64,000 bases of DNA, taken from Streptomyces asiaticus. GTDB taxonomy: Bacteria > Actinomycetota > Actinomycetes > Streptomycetales > Streptomycetaceae. Positions 1 through 8,331 of this stretch are shown here, piece after piece. A model generated the notes under the pieces. It searched no databases. It saw only the letters and a list, made by a program, of their open reading frames with translations, and was not told the DNA's origin. The translations under genes and the position numbers were made by a program. The stretch covers positions 620,001 to 684,000 of the forward strand of contig NZ_JAGSHX010000001.1 in assembly GCF_018138715.1 (NCBI RefSeq), written 5' to 3'. Position 1 is the first letter of the stretch, and the number at the start of each line of letters is the position of its first letter.

Positions 1-257
1 GTTCCGATGGCCCGCCGGGCATGGCGGAGGTCACGCTCCGGGAGGTCCGTCACATCGGTTCCAGCCACCCATACCCGCCCGGACGTGGGGCGTTCGAGCA
101 AATTGACGCAGCGGGCCAGAGTGCTCTTCCCCGCGCCACTGGGGCCGACGACGGCGCCGACGGTGCCCTGCGCGATGTTCAGGTCGACGTCATGGAGCAC
201 CGGCCGCGCACGGGTACCGGTGCCGAAGGTCTTGTGCAGTTTCTCTACACGGATCAC
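1..257 (-). CDS. metN: Methionine-type ABC transporter ATP-binding protein (N-terminal part, runs off the window)
   Basis: Only the first ~85 codons are present; the rest lies beyond the left edge. The translation opens with the ABC ATPase pattern IRVEKLHKTFGTG and has a Walker A motif, GPSGAGKSTLARC, followed by the VNLLERPTSGRV stretch typical of MetN/GlnQ-type polar amino-acid importers. MetN powers import of D/L-methionine with a MetI permease and a MetQ lipoprotein, which should lie further left. The GTG start is chosen because GAGGAG sits 8 bases upstream. A leader-peptide gene (350-430) lies just upstream on the same strand, which supports a sulfur-regulated methionine role, but MetN versus another polar amino-acid ATPase cannot be settled from this fragment. 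Confidence 0.75.
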   Translation of the reverse strand, partial: MIRVEKLHKTFGTGTRARPVLHDVDLNIAQGTVGAVVGPSGAGKSTLARCVNLLERPTSGRVWVAGTDVTDLPERDLRHARRAIG

Positions 258-349
258 CGTGTGTACTCCTCGACGCTCTGGGGAGGGAGCGGGCGGGCGC
301 GCCAGAAGAAAGAGAGAAGACGACGGGCCGGCCCGGAGCGGGAATGAGG

Positions 350-430
350 TCAGTGAGAGAAACAGGCGGCACTGGTGATCACCATGTGATCGACCGTGCG
401 CCGGCGCGTGCAGAAGAGGGTCCGCGACAT
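350..430 (-). CDS. Leader peptide (26 aa) upstream of the metN-like gene
   Basis: A 26-codon frame starting MSRTLFCTRRR and continuing TVDHMVITSAACFSH before TGA. The core V-D-x-x-x-x-x-S-A-x-C aligns with the six other leader-peptide genes in this window, although the usual DLxR is replaced by DHMV. It ends 93 bases before the metN-like GTG. The promoter-like elements on this strand end 8 bases before the ATG, so the message may be leaderless. Inferred role: its translation senses cysteine or sulfur supply and controls the metN operon. Confidence 0.55.
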   Translation of the reverse strand: MSRTLFCTRRRTVDHMVITSAACFSH

Positions 431-438
431 GGGATGGG

Positions 439-467
439 ATGCTCACATTCCCGTTGGCCCAGGTCAA
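439..467 (-). promoter_or_regulatory. Promoter-like -35/-10 pair for the metN leader
   Basis: On the minus strand, TTGACC (462-467) and GAGCAT (439-444) are separated by 17 bases. The -10-like box ends 8 bases before the leader ATG at 430, the spacing expected when transcription begins at or next to the start codon. The -10 match is weak. Confidence 0.35.
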
Positions 468-536
468 CAGCGGACCGCATGGTGAGATGCGCGGTGTGCC
501 CGGCGGCCGTCCACCGTTCCGCATGGTGGTCGCTGC

Positions 537-566
537 TTGACCAGTACACGAGCGCCGGTGTTGGGT
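537..566 (+). promoter_or_regulatory. Promoter-like elements and inverted repeat ahead of the first plus-strand leader
   Basis: TTGACC (537-542) is followed after 18 bases by the weak -10-like TTGGGT (561-566), which ends 7 bases before the leader ATG at 574. An inverted repeat, TGGTC-N7-GACCA (527-543), overlaps the -35 and could be an operator. The whole 431-573 interval is the divergent control region between two leader peptides. Confidence 0.35.
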
Positions 567-573
567 GGCGCCC

Positions 574-645
574 ATGGCCTCCGCGTTTCTGGTGCATCGC
601 CACCACGTCGACCTCGGTCGAGTGGTGAGCGCGCAGTGTTGTTGA
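574..645 (+). CDS. Leader peptide (23 aa) ending in Cys-Cys
   Basis: The frame starts MASAFLV and continues HRHHVDLGRVVSAQCC, with two adjacent cysteine codons immediately before TGA. It carries the complete H-V-D-L-x-R-x-x-S-A-x-C core shared by the other leaders here. It has no clear ribosome-binding site and sits 7 bases after a -10-like box, so it may be translated from a leaderless mRNA. It precedes the large aminotransferase/ABC/monooxygenase operon. Short Streptomyces leader peptides of this look are known ahead of sulfur-metabolism genes; the regulatory mechanism is inferred. Confidence 0.7.
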   Translation: MASAFLVHRHHVDLGRVVSAQCC

Positions 646-709
646 GGCATTGACGGCTGCCCGCCGAGGCGCCTTCTCCCATCTGTTTCTCGTGTGTGAT
701 CCGTCTGCC

Positions 710-734
710 CGTACGGGGCCGTGACCCCCGTGCG
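710..734 (+). promoter_or_regulatory. Hairpin between leader peptide and operon
   Basis: CGTACGGGG (710-718) can pair with CCCCGTGCG (726-734) with one G-U pair. A longer-range pairing, TTGACGG (650-656) with CCGTCAA (752-758), brackets it. Position between leader stop and first gene suggests an attenuator, but no U-run follows and the call is tentative. Confidence 0.3.
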
Positions 735-808
735 CCGTGGTGCATGCCGGTCCGTCAACTTGCCCGCGTCGGCGCCGAAGAGCCCACGCGCCCCATGAGG
801 AAACCACC

Positions 809-1377
809 GTGACCGACACGTTCCCGCGGGAGCTGCGCCAAGCCCTCGCCGAGACCTCCGCACCACCGCTCGACGGCGCGGACGTCCTTCCGTACCTCGA
901 CGACCGCTCCGGAGCGGCCGGGGCCCGGGCGATCAACGCCGATCTCAACACGGCGCTTCGGCCGGTCACGGCCTGTACTACGCGCCCGACCCGGCCAGCC
1001 ACGCCATCTCCACCATCGGCGGGAACATCGCCACCAACGCGGGCGGACTGCGCTCCGCCAAGTACGGCGTCACCCGTGACTCCGTGCTGGCGCTCGATGT
1101 GGTGCTCGCCGACGGAACCGCCCTGCACACCGGCCACCGCAGCGTCAAAGGGGTCACCGGCCTGGACCTGACCGCCCTGTTCATCGGTTCCGAGGGCACC
1201 CTGGGAGTGATCGTCGGCGCCACCGTGCGGCTCCGTCCGCTCCCGGCGGCGACCGCCACCGTCCTGCTGCCGGTGCGGACCGACGGACACGCCGCCGCGG
1301 CCGGACTCGCACTCCAGCGCGGCATCAAGGCCGTCTTCGACCCACTCGGCATCCTCAACCCCGGCAAGGCCCTCTGA
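809..1377 (+). pseudogene. Broken FAD-linked oxidase (GlcD-like)
   Basis: The gene begins at GTG 809 (GAGGAAACCACC upstream) with a normal-looking N-terminus ending GAARGARA-like residues near codon 45. It then jumps directly to INADLNTAL, so most of the first FAD-binding subdomain is missing. Near 955-965 the frame shifts into GLYYAPDPASHAISTIGGN, continuing through GSEGTLGVIVGAT, both hallmarks of GlcD/VAO-type FAD oxidases. A second deletion after HAAAAG joins it to the typical C-terminus FDPLGILNPGKAL. Family members are ~450-480 residues; under 190 remain. It sits first in the operon, so its decay may be tolerated by downstream translation signals. Confidence 0.85.
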
Positions 1378-1448
1378 AAGCCCGCCCCCCGCCGACCGGC
1401 GCTCCGGCCCCCACCGAAACACTCACCTGTCTTTTGGAGACACACCTC

Positions 1449-2624
1449 ATGGCCCTCTCCCGCCGCGGTGCCGATACCACCGCCCTGGGCGGCTTCGGCG
1501 ATCCGCCCCCGACCGGAGTCCCCGGCTTCCTCCCGCTCACCAGCGGCACCCCCGCCGACGGGGCGCTTCCCGTCAAGGAGCTGGCCGAGGCCGCGGCCGG
1601 GGTGTTCGGCGGTCCGTCCGCGGCCACCGCGTTCCAGTACTCCGGCGTGGAGGGGACACCGGAGCTGCGCGAGTGGATCGGCCGCCACGAAGGGGTCGCC
1701 GCGGAGCGGGTGCTCGTCACCAACGGGGCACTCCACTCGCTCTCGCTGGTCTTCGACGCGCTGCTCGACCCCGGCGACCTGGTCGCCGTCGAGGACCCGG
1801 TCTACCCGCTCGCGCTGCGCGTCCTCGGCCGGTCCCATGTCACGTATCTGCCGGTCCCCACCGGGCCGGACGGCCTGGACGTCGACGCCCTCGCGGCGGC
1901 GCTCGAAGGCGGCGCCCGCCCCAAGGTCCTCTACACCGTGCCCGACTTCCACAACCCCACCGGTGCCACGCTTCCCGCCCCCGCCCGCGTCCGGCTCGTC
2001 GAACTCGCCGAGCGCTACGGCTTCACGGTCGTCGCCGACAGCCCGTACCGCGAACTGCGGTACTCCGGCGGCCACGTACCCCAGCTCAGCACCGGCAGCG
2101 ACCGGGTGGTCCGCGTCAACAGCTTCTCCAAGACCCTCGGGCCCGGTCTGCGCCTGGGCTGGATCGTCGGCCCGCCCTGGCTGCTCCCGGCGGTGGCGCG
2201 GCTGCGCGCCAACCAGGACCAGCACCCCTCGACCCTCACCCAGGCCATCGCCACCGCGCTCCTGACCACGCCCGGTCGCTTCGACCGCATCACCGCCGAC
2301 GCGCGGGCGCTGTACGGGCGCAGGGCACGCGCCCTCCACGAGGCGCTCGGCGCGGCGCTCCCGGGCCGTGTCGAGGCCGTACCGCCGGAGGGCGGGCTGT
2401 TCGTGTGGGCGAAGGTGCTGGACGACGCTCCGGATCTGCACGCGGCGCGGGCCCGCGCCCACACGCTCGGCACCGACTTCGGGGTCGGCAGCCACTTCTC
2501 CCCGCCCGGCGGCAGCGGCTCCCCGGTCCACATCCGCCTCGGCATCGGCGCCGTGGCCGAGCACGACATCGCCACGGCGGTCGGCCGGCTCGCCGAGGCA
2601 CTGCACCCGGAGACGGCCCGATGA
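1449..2624 (+). CDS. PLP-dependent class I/II aminotransferase
   Basis: A 391-residue fold-type I aminotransferase. It shows the substrate-domain LTSGTPADGALP start, PDFHNPTGATLP (the conserved N-P-T-G loop), ADSPYRELRYSG (PLP-ring aspartate and Tyr) and NSFSKTLGPGLRLGWIVGP, where the lysine of SFSKT is the Schiff-base residue. This is the 2-aminoadipate/MocR-domain type without the HTH domain. ATG 1449 is chosen over an upstream TTG because GGAG lies 8 bases before it. The stop overlaps the next ATG (ATGA). In this sulfur operon it may transaminate or remove the amino group of an S-substituted cysteine, but the substrate is not evident. Confidence 0.85.
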   Translation: MALSRRGADTTALGGFGDPPPTGVPGFLPLTSGTPADGALPVKELAEAAAGVFGGPSAATAFQYSGVEGTPELREWIGRHEGVAAERVLVTNGALHSLSLVFDALLDPGDLVAVEDPVYPLALRVLGRSHVTYLPVPTGPDGLDVDALAAALEGGARPKVLYTVPDFHNPTGATLPAPARVRLVELAERYGFTVVADSPYRELRYSGGHVPQLSTGSDRVVRVNSFSKTLGPGLRLGWIVGPPWLLPAVARLRANQDQHPSTLTQAIATALLTTPGRFDRITADARALYGRRARALHEALGAALPGRVEAVPPEGGLFVWAKVLDDAPDLHAARARAHTLGTDFGVGSHFSPPGGSGSPVHIRLGIGAVAEHDIATAVGRLAEALHPETAR

Positions 2625-3172
2625 CCCATACGCCAACCCCTGCCGTCACCCCCGCCGCCGCGCCCGTCCCGGGCGGGCCCGTCCGCTGGGCGGCACTCGG
2701 CTGGGACGACCCGGCGGCCGCCGAGCTGCGGGCGCTGATGGACGCGGAGATCAAACCCCGCTATGCCGCCTTCGGGCCGCGCCCGCATCTGCCGCCGCCG
2801 CCCACCGCCGACGAAGTGGCCGTCACCTGGGTCGCCTTCACCGGCTCCGGCGAACCCGTCGCCACCGCCTCGCTGCGCGCGCTGCCCGGTGACCGGTGGG
2901 AGATCAAGCGCGTCTTCGTCCGTGCCGACCGCCGCGGCCGCGGGCTGGCCGTGGCGGCGCTGGCCGCCGTCGAGGCGGCCGCGGTCGAACGGGGTGTGGC
3001 GGAACTGATGTCGCAGACGGGCGTCCGGCAGCCGGAGGCCGCCGCCCTCTACGTACGCGAGGGCTGGTACCGCATCCCGCCCTATCCGCCCTACTCCCGC
3101 GACCCGTACAGCGTCTGCTTCGCCAAACGGCTGCCCGCCACCGGCGGTGCGGAGCGGGGGAGCCATGCGTGA
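2621..3172 (+). CDS. GNAT-family N-acetyltransferase
   Basis: A 183-residue GNAT protein. The acetyl-CoA binding motif A is visible as IKRVFVRADRRGRGLAVAAL (R/Q-x-x-G-x-G/A), followed by MSQTGVRQPEAAALYVREGWY, the usual beta5-alpha4 region with the C-terminal aromatic. The first ~30 residues are Pro/Ala-rich and poorly conserved-looking. It is translationally coupled to the aminotransferase (ATGA) and overlaps the lipoprotein gene by 8 bases. By analogy with Bacillus sulfur-salvage operons that pair GNAT enzymes with LLM monooxygenases, it could N-acetylate an S-alkylcysteine before C-S cleavage; that is inference from context. Confidence 0.8.
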   Translation: MTHTPTPAVTPAAAPVPGGPVRWAALGWDDPAAAELRALMDAEIKPRYAAFGPRPHLPPPPTADEVAVTWVAFTGSGEPVATASLRALPGDRWEIKRVFVRADRRGRGLAVAALAAVEAAAVERGVAELMSQTGVRQPEAAALYVREGWYRIPPYPPYSRDPYSVCFAKRLPATGGAERGSHA

Positions 3173-4781
3173 CCTCCGGCCGCTCGCCGCCGTCCTGATC
3201 GCCGCGCTTCTGCTTGCCGGATGCGCCCCGTCCGGTGCCGGATCCCGCACCTTGTCCTCCGGCACCTCCCTGACCTGGGGTGTCACCACCGAGCCGCAGT
3301 GCTTCGACCCGCACCGCTCCACCCAGCAGAACGCGTTCATCATCATCCGCAACTACGTCGACTCACTCATCTCGAAGAAGCCGGACGGCACCTTCGCGCC
3401 CTGGCTGACCACGCGCTGGAAGATCTCCAAGGGCGGCACCGTCTACACCTTCCGGCTCCGCGACGATGTGACGTTCAGCGATGGCACCCGCTTCGACGCG
3501 AAGGCCGCGAAGGCCAACCTCGACTACGTCGCCGACCCGGCGAACGCCACGGACGCCGCCAGCCTGCTCGTCGACTACAAGCGCAGCACCACCCCCGACC
3601 CGCGCACGCTGCGGATCGAGCTGAAGAAGCCCGACTCCTCGCTCCTGGAGTCGTTCTCCAGCGTCAAGCTGGGCTTCCTCTCGCCCGCCTCGCTGAAGAA
3701 GGGCGACACACTGTGCGAGGCGAGCCGGTCGCTCGTCGGCACCGGCCCGTTCACCGTCGACGGCTACACCCGTGGCCAGTCCGTGCGCCTCGCCAAGAAC
3801 CCCCGCTACCACTGGCCGCCCGGCTACTCCAAGCACCGAGGTCCGGCGTACCTGAACACCGTCACCTACCGCTTCCTGCCCGAGTACTCCACCCGCGCGG
3901 GGGCGCTCTCCTCCGGTCAGGTCGACGCGATCGAGGGCGTACAGCCCCTGGACGTACCGCTGTTCAAGGGCGTCAAGGGCTTCCAGTACCTCACCGGCCC
4001 CTCCCGGCAGACCTCCTTCACCCTCAACGTCAATTACACCCGGGGCCCGGGCGCCGACATCCGGGTGCGGCGGGCGCTGCGCGACGGCGCCGACCTGGAC
4101 GCGGTCGTGAAGGCCGTCTACCGGGGCACCGTGCCCCGCGCCTGGTCCGACATCGGGCCCGACAACTCCGACTACGACGCCTCGCTGAAGGGGAACTGGG
4201 GCAACGACCCCGAGAAGGCCAACCGGCTGCTGGACGAGGCCGGATGGACCGGACGCGACAGCGAGGGCTACCGCACCAAGCACGGCAAGCGGCTCACCCT
4301 GGAGGTCGGCTACCCCCAGCCGTATGTGCGCGACAACCGCGATGTGCTGATCGAGGCGCTCCAGGCCGAGCTGCGGCAGAACATCGGACTCGACCTCGAC
4401 CTGAAGATCAACACGGCCGGGGAGTTCACCGACCAGAAGGCCCACGGCAACTGGACCATCTACCCGAACACGCTCAACCCGCTGGACGCGGGCATGGAGC
4501 TGCGACAGGTCCTCGGCAGCACCGAGTTCCTCTACGGCAACGTCCGCGGCTACGACAGAAAGCTCGACGCCATGATCAACCGGGCCCTGGCCACCACCGA
4601 CCTGGACAAGCGGCGCCCGCTGCTGGCGAGGATCCAGCGGCGCGCCGTGGACCGGGCGTACATCGTGCCGCTGTTCGCCCCGCACTACCAGATCGCCGCC
4701 ACCGACGAGGTCCACGGCCTCGGCTTCGAGACCCAGCTCGACTCGCCCGCCAACAACTACGCGATACGGGTCGGCCGATGA
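3165..4781 (+). CDS. Extracellular solute-binding lipoprotein, family 5 (dipeptide/oligopeptide type)
   Basis: A 538-residue family 5 binding protein. The start is a lipoprotein signal peptide, MRDLRPLAAVLIAALLLAGC, with the lipobox LAGC. Family features include TTEPQCFDPHRSTQQN near the N-terminus, YTFRLRDDVTFSDGTRFDA, and the C-terminal DKRRPLLARIQRRAVDRAYIVPLF. The ATG at 3165 follows GGGGGAG and directly precedes the signal sequence; an upstream in-frame GTG is less likely. It delivers the substrate to the two permeases and the fused ATPase encoded next. The operon context points to an organosulfur peptide or S-conjugate rather than ordinary dipeptides. Confidence 0.9.
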   Translation: MRDLRPLAAVLIAALLLAGCAPSGAGSRTLSSGTSLTWGVTTEPQCFDPHRSTQQNAFIIIRNYVDSLISKKPDGTFAPWLTTRWKISKGGTVYTFRLRDDVTFSDGTRFDAKAAKANLDYVADPANATDAASLLVDYKRSTTPDPRTLRIELKKPDSSLLESFSSVKLGFLSPASLKKGDTLCEASRSLVGTGPFTVDGYTRGQSVRLAKNPRYHWPPGYSKHRGPAYLNTVTYRFLPEYSTRAGALSSGQVDAIEGVQPLDVPLFKGVKGFQYLTGPSRQTSFTLNVNYTRGPGADIRVRRALRDGADLDAVVKAVYRGTVPRAWSDIGPDNSDYDASLKGNWGNDPEKANRLLDEAGWTGRDSEGYRTKHGKRLTLEVGYPQPYVRDNRDVLIEALQAELRQNIGLDLDLKINTAGEFTDQKAHGNWTIYPNTLNPLDAGMELRQVLGSTEFLYGNVRGYDRKLDAMINRALATTDLDKRRPLLARIQRRAVDRAYIVPLFAPHYQIAATDEVHGLGFETQLDSPANNYAIRVGR

Positions 4782-5761
4782 GCGCCGCCACCGCCGCGGT
4801 GGAGCCCACCGCCGACACGGGGACCCGAGCGAGCGCCGTCGTGGCCCTGTGCCGGGCCGCCGCGCGCGTCGCCACCGGCATCGGTGTGATGTGGGCCGCC
4901 GCCACCGCCGCGTACGTGGTGCTGCACACCATGCCGGGGAAGATCGAGGACATCCTGGTGGGCGACCAGACCTATCCGGGCGCCCAGGAGGCGGTCGCCG
5001 CGGAATGGGGCCTGGACCGGCCGCCGGTCGTGCAGTACCTCGACTATCTGTGGCGGCTGCTCCACGGCGACCTCGGCACCTCGTACGCGATGCGGCAGCC
5101 GGTCGCCTCCGTCGTCGGCGGCCAGCTGTGGCCGACGGTCCAGCTCACCCTGGCGGCCGCCGGAGTGGCCATCGGCCTCGCACTGGCCGTGGCCGTCGGC
5201 ACGGCGGGCCGGGCCCGTCCGCTGCGCGCGCTCGCCTCCGTGGCCGAACTCGTCGCCACCTCCATGCCGGTGTACTGGCTCGGGATTCTGCTGCTGATGG
5301 TGTTCTCCTTCGGCCTGGGCTGGTTCCCGCTGACCGCCGACAGCGGTGTGGCCTCGCTGGTGCTGCCCGCCGTCACCCTCGGGCTGCCGATGGCCGGGCT
5401 GCTGTCGCAGGTGCTCCGCGAGTCCCTGGAGGCCACGCTGGAGCAGCCGTTCATCACCACAATTCGCGCGCGAGGTGTCGGCGAGACACTGGTGCGGCTG
5501 CGCCACGCCCTCAAGCACGCCCTGGCGCCGGTGATCAACCTGGGCGGCTGGACGATCGGCTCCCTGCTCGGCGGCGCCGTCATCACCGAGACCGTCTTCG
5601 GCCGGCCGGGGCTCGGCGCCGTCACGCTGACCGCCGTGACCAACAAGGACGTTCCGGTCGTGCTCGCCGTCGTCCTGCTCGCCGCCTTCGCGTACGTGGT
5701 GATCTCCACGTTCGTCGATGTCGTCAACCTGCTCATCGACCCGAGGCTGAGGACCCGATGA
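4778..5761 (+). CDS. ABC transporter permease, DppB/OppB type
   Basis: A 327-residue inner-membrane permease with about six hydrophobic segments. After a longer than usual cytoplasmic N-terminus come the DppB-type periplasmic loop (VGDQTYPGAQEAVAAEWGLD, then PPVVQYLDYLWRLLHGDLGTS) and the EAA cytoplasmic loop around FITTIRARGVGETLVRLRHALKHAL, which contacts the ATPase. It begins at the ATG overlapping the lipoprotein stop and ends overlapping the next permease ATG, so all five transporter components are cotranslated. It forms the heteromeric membrane channel with the following permease. Confidence 0.9.
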   Translation: MSAATAAVEPTADTGTRASAVVALCRAAARVATGIGVMWAAATAAYVVLHTMPGKIEDILVGDQTYPGAQEAVAAEWGLDRPPVVQYLDYLWRLLHGDLGTSYAMRQPVASVVGGQLWPTVQLTLAAAGVAIGLALAVAVGTAGRARPLRALASVAELVATSMPVYWLGILLLMVFSFGLGWFPLTADSGVASLVLPAVTLGLPMAGLLSQVLRESLEATLEQPFITTIRARGVGETLVRLRHALKHALAPVINLGGWTIGSLLGGAVITETVFGRPGLGAVTLTAVTNKDVPVVLAVVLLAAFAYVVISTFVDVVNLLIDPRLRTR

Positions 5762-6582
5762 CCACACGTCTTGGCCCGCTGCGCCACACCGGCACCGCCC
5801 TGTGCGCCGCGCTCATCGCCCTGACCCTGCTCGCCGCCGTCTTCCCCGGTCTCTTCGGCGACGTCGACCCGCTGCGCTCCTCGATGGCCGAATCCCTACA
5901 GGCGCCCAGTGCACGGCACTGGTTCGGCACCGACCTGCTGGGCCGGGACGTGTTCACCCGGGTGGTGCACGGGGCGCGCTACTCCCTGCTGCTCGGGGTG
6001 GCCGCCATGCTCATCAGCCTGGTCCTCGGCCTGCTGACCGGTGTTCTCGCCGGGCTGTCCGGCCGGGCGGCCGACGAGGCCGTGGCGCGGGTGCTCGATG
6101 TGGTCTCCGCGTTTCCGGGTGTGCTGCTGGCGATGCTCGTGGTGGTCTTCACCGGGCCCGGCGTCTTCAACATCGCGGTGGCGATCGGCATTTCGGGCGT
6201 ACCGAAGTTCGCCCGGGTGATCCGTGCACGGACCCGGTCGGTGAAGGACGCCGGATACGTCACCCACGCCGTCGTCCAGGGCCGCGGCCGCGGCTGGATC
6301 CTGGCGCGCCACATCGCCCCCAACGTCCTGGTCGCCGTCCCCGTCATCGCCACCATCGACATCGGCACCTCGATCGTGGCCGTCTCCGGGCTGAGCTTCC
6401 TCGGCCTCGGACCGCAGCCCCCGGTCCCCGAGTGGGGCGTGATGCTCGCCGAGGGCCGCGACATCCTCCGTACCGCCTGGTGGGCCGGGCTCTTCCCGGG
6501 CCTGGCGATGACCCTGACGGTGATCGCCTTCACCGTCGTCGGCCGCAGGCTGCAACTCCTCCTGGAAGGCAGGACCCCATGA
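5758..6582 (+). CDS. ABC transporter permease, DppC/OppC type
   Basis: A 274-residue permease. The N-terminal segment ends with HWFGTDLLGRDVFTRVVHGARYSL, the diagnostic DppC/OppC motif, and the EAA loop is visible as FARVIRARTRSVKDAGYVTHA followed by ILARHIAPNVL. The C-terminus has GLSFLGLGPQPPVPEWGVML, also diagnostic. Five to six membrane segments are expected. It partners the preceding DppB-type permease and the fused ATPase that overlaps its stop by 4 bases. Confidence 0.9.
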   Translation: MTTRLGPLRHTGTALCAALIALTLLAAVFPGLFGDVDPLRSSMAESLQAPSARHWFGTDLLGRDVFTRVVHGARYSLLLGVAAMLISLVLGLLTGVLAGLSGRAADEAVARVLDVVSAFPGVLLAMLVVVFTGPGVFNIAVAIGISGVPKFARVIRARTRSVKDAGYVTHAVVQGRGRGWILARHIAPNVLVAVPVIATIDIGTSIVAVSGLSFLGLGPQPPVPEWGVMLAEGRDILRTAWWAGLFPGLAMTLTVIAFTVVGRRLQLLLEGRTP

Positions 6583-8273
6583 CCGCACATGACGCGGCGG
6601 CGCATCGGCCGCTCGTCGAGGTGGACTTGCTCAGCGTCGCCTTCCGCGGCCGTACGGGGACCGTACGGGCCGTGGAGGACGTCTCCTTCGCCGTCCACCC
6701 CGGCGAGTGCGTGGCGATCGTCGGGGAGTCCGGCTCCGGCAAGAGCGTCACCGCCCGGTCCCTCGTCGGGCTGAACGGCCGGGAGGCGATCCCCGCGGCC
6801 ACCGCCCTGCGGGTGGACGGCCGGGACGCGCTCGGCTTCTCCCAGCGGGACTGGCGGGCCGTGCGCGGCCGGTTCGCGGGGCTGGTCCTACAGGACGCGC
6901 TGGTGTCGCTCGATCCACTGCGCACCGTGGGCCAGGAGGCGGGCGAGGCCATCCGCCACCATCGGCTGGAGCCGCGCGGCCGGGTGCGGGACCGGGTGCT
7001 TGACACCCTGCGCGCGGTGGGCATGCCGGACCCCGAGCGGCGGATCGGCGCGTATCCCCACGAACTGTCCGGGGGGTTGCGGCAGCGCGCGCTGATCGCC
7101 TCCGCGATCGCCGCCGAACCGCGGCTGATCATCGCCGACGAGCCGACCACGGCACTGGACGTGACCGTGCGGCGGCAGATCGTCCAGGTGCTCGCGGAGC
7201 GGGTGGCCGACGGCAGCGGACTGCTGCTGATCAGCCATGACCTGGCCGTCGTCGCGGACATCGCCGACCGCGTCCTGGTCATGGAGCGCGGCCGGGTGGT
7301 GGAGGACGGGCCGGCGCGCGAGGTGCTGCGGCACCCCAGCGCTCGCTACACCCGGCGACTGCTGGCGGCGATCCCCACGGCCGCCTCGCGCGGTGCCCGG
7401 CTGACCGGCGACCGCCCGGCCACCCCGGCGGCCGCCACAGCGCCCGCCACCGTGCGCCGCCTTCCGTCCGGGCCCGGCGACGACGTGGTCCTGGAGGCGA
7501 GGAGCCTGACCAAGACCTACGCGGTGCGCGGCCGGGGCGGTAAGGGCGGCCGGCAGCGGTTCACCGCGCTGGACGACGTGTCCTTCCGGCTGCACCGGGG
7601 GGAGGCGCTGGGCATCGTCGGGGAGTCCGGCTCGGGCAAGACCACCTGCGCCGACATCGTGCTCGCCCTCACCCGGCCGGACTCCGGCGAGGTGCGGCTG
7701 CACGGCCGTCCGTGGAGTGCGCTGACCGAGCGGGAGCGCAGGTCCTCGCGCCGGCTGGTCCCGTACGTACCGCAGGATCCGCTGAGCTCCTTCGACCCGC
7801 GCTGGACGGTCGGCCAGGTGCTGGCGGAGAACATCCACGGGGAGGATTCCCGCGACCGGCGGCGCGACCTGGCCGTCACCGCCCTGGAACGGGTGGGTCT
7901 GAACGCCGATCACCTCGGCCGCCGGCCCCGGTCGCTGTCCGGCGGCCAGCGCCAGCGGGTGGCGATCGCGCGGGCGCTGATGGGCGAGCCGGAGATCATC
8001 GTGTGCGATGAGCCGGTGTCCGCCCTGGACGTCCTCATCCAGGCCCAGGTGCTCGACCTGATCGCGGACCTGCGGGCCGAACTGGGCACCTCCCTGCTGT
8101 TCATCTCGCACGACCTGGGTGTGGTGCACCATCTCACCGACCGCGTACTGGTGTTCAAGGACGGCCGGGTCGTGGAGCGGGGCGATGTCGACGAGGTCTT
8201 CGAGGCGCCGAGCCATCCGTACACACGCGAGCTGCTGGCCTCGCTCCCGGGGCAGGAGCTGCGGGCGTCGTGA
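6579..8273 (+). CDS. Fused double ABC ATPase of the dipeptide-type importer (DppD-DppF fusion)
   Basis: A 564-residue protein with two complete ABC ATPase domains. Domain 1 has Walker A GESGSGKS (residues ~49-56), signature LSGGLRQRAL and Walker B LIIADEPTTALD. Domain 2 has GESGSGKT (~347-354), signature LSGGQRQRVAIARAL and Walker B IIVCDEPVSALD. A Pro/Ala-rich linker (~265-300) joins them. Each half keeps the oligopeptide-type extension (HPYTRELLASLPG at the end of domain 2). It supplies ATP hydrolysis for the two permeases. Fusion of the two ATPases into one chain is common in actinobacterial peptide importers. Confidence 0.92.
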   Translation: MTAHDAAAHRPLVEVDLLSVAFRGRTGTVRAVEDVSFAVHPGECVAIVGESGSGKSVTARSLVGLNGREAIPAATALRVDGRDALGFSQRDWRAVRGRFAGLVLQDALVSLDPLRTVGQEAGEAIRHHRLEPRGRVRDRVLDTLRAVGMPDPERRIGAYPHELSGGLRQRALIASAIAAEPRLIIADEPTTALDVTVRRQIVQVLAERVADGSGLLLISHDLAVVADIADRVLVMERGRVVEDGPAREVLRHPSARYTRRLLAAIPTAASRGARLTGDRPATPAAATAPATVRRLPSGPGDDVVLEARSLTKTYAVRGRGGKGGRQRFTALDDVSFRLHRGEALGIVGESGSGKTTCADIVLALTRPDSGEVRLHGRPWSALTERERRSSRRLVPYVPQDPLSSFDPRWTVGQVLAENIHGEDSRDRRRDLAVTALERVGLNADHLGRRPRSLSGGQRQRVAIARALMGEPEIIVCDEPVSALDVLIQAQVLDLIADLRAELGTSLLFISHDLGVVHHLTDRVLVFKDGRVVERGDVDEVFEAPSHPYTRELLASLPGQELRAS

Positions 8274-8331
8274 ACCGTATCCGCCCCCGAATCCGCCCCG
8301 ACATCCGTCTCGTCATCACCGGGAGCCCGGC

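Noticed and set aside
379..2636. Long open frames on the minus strand opposite the FAD-oxidase/aminotransferase region
   Set aside because: Compositionally biased Arg/Gly/Ala/Val-rich translations without motifs, no ribosome-binding site, and exactly antisense to well-supported genes. High G+C DNA produces such shadows.
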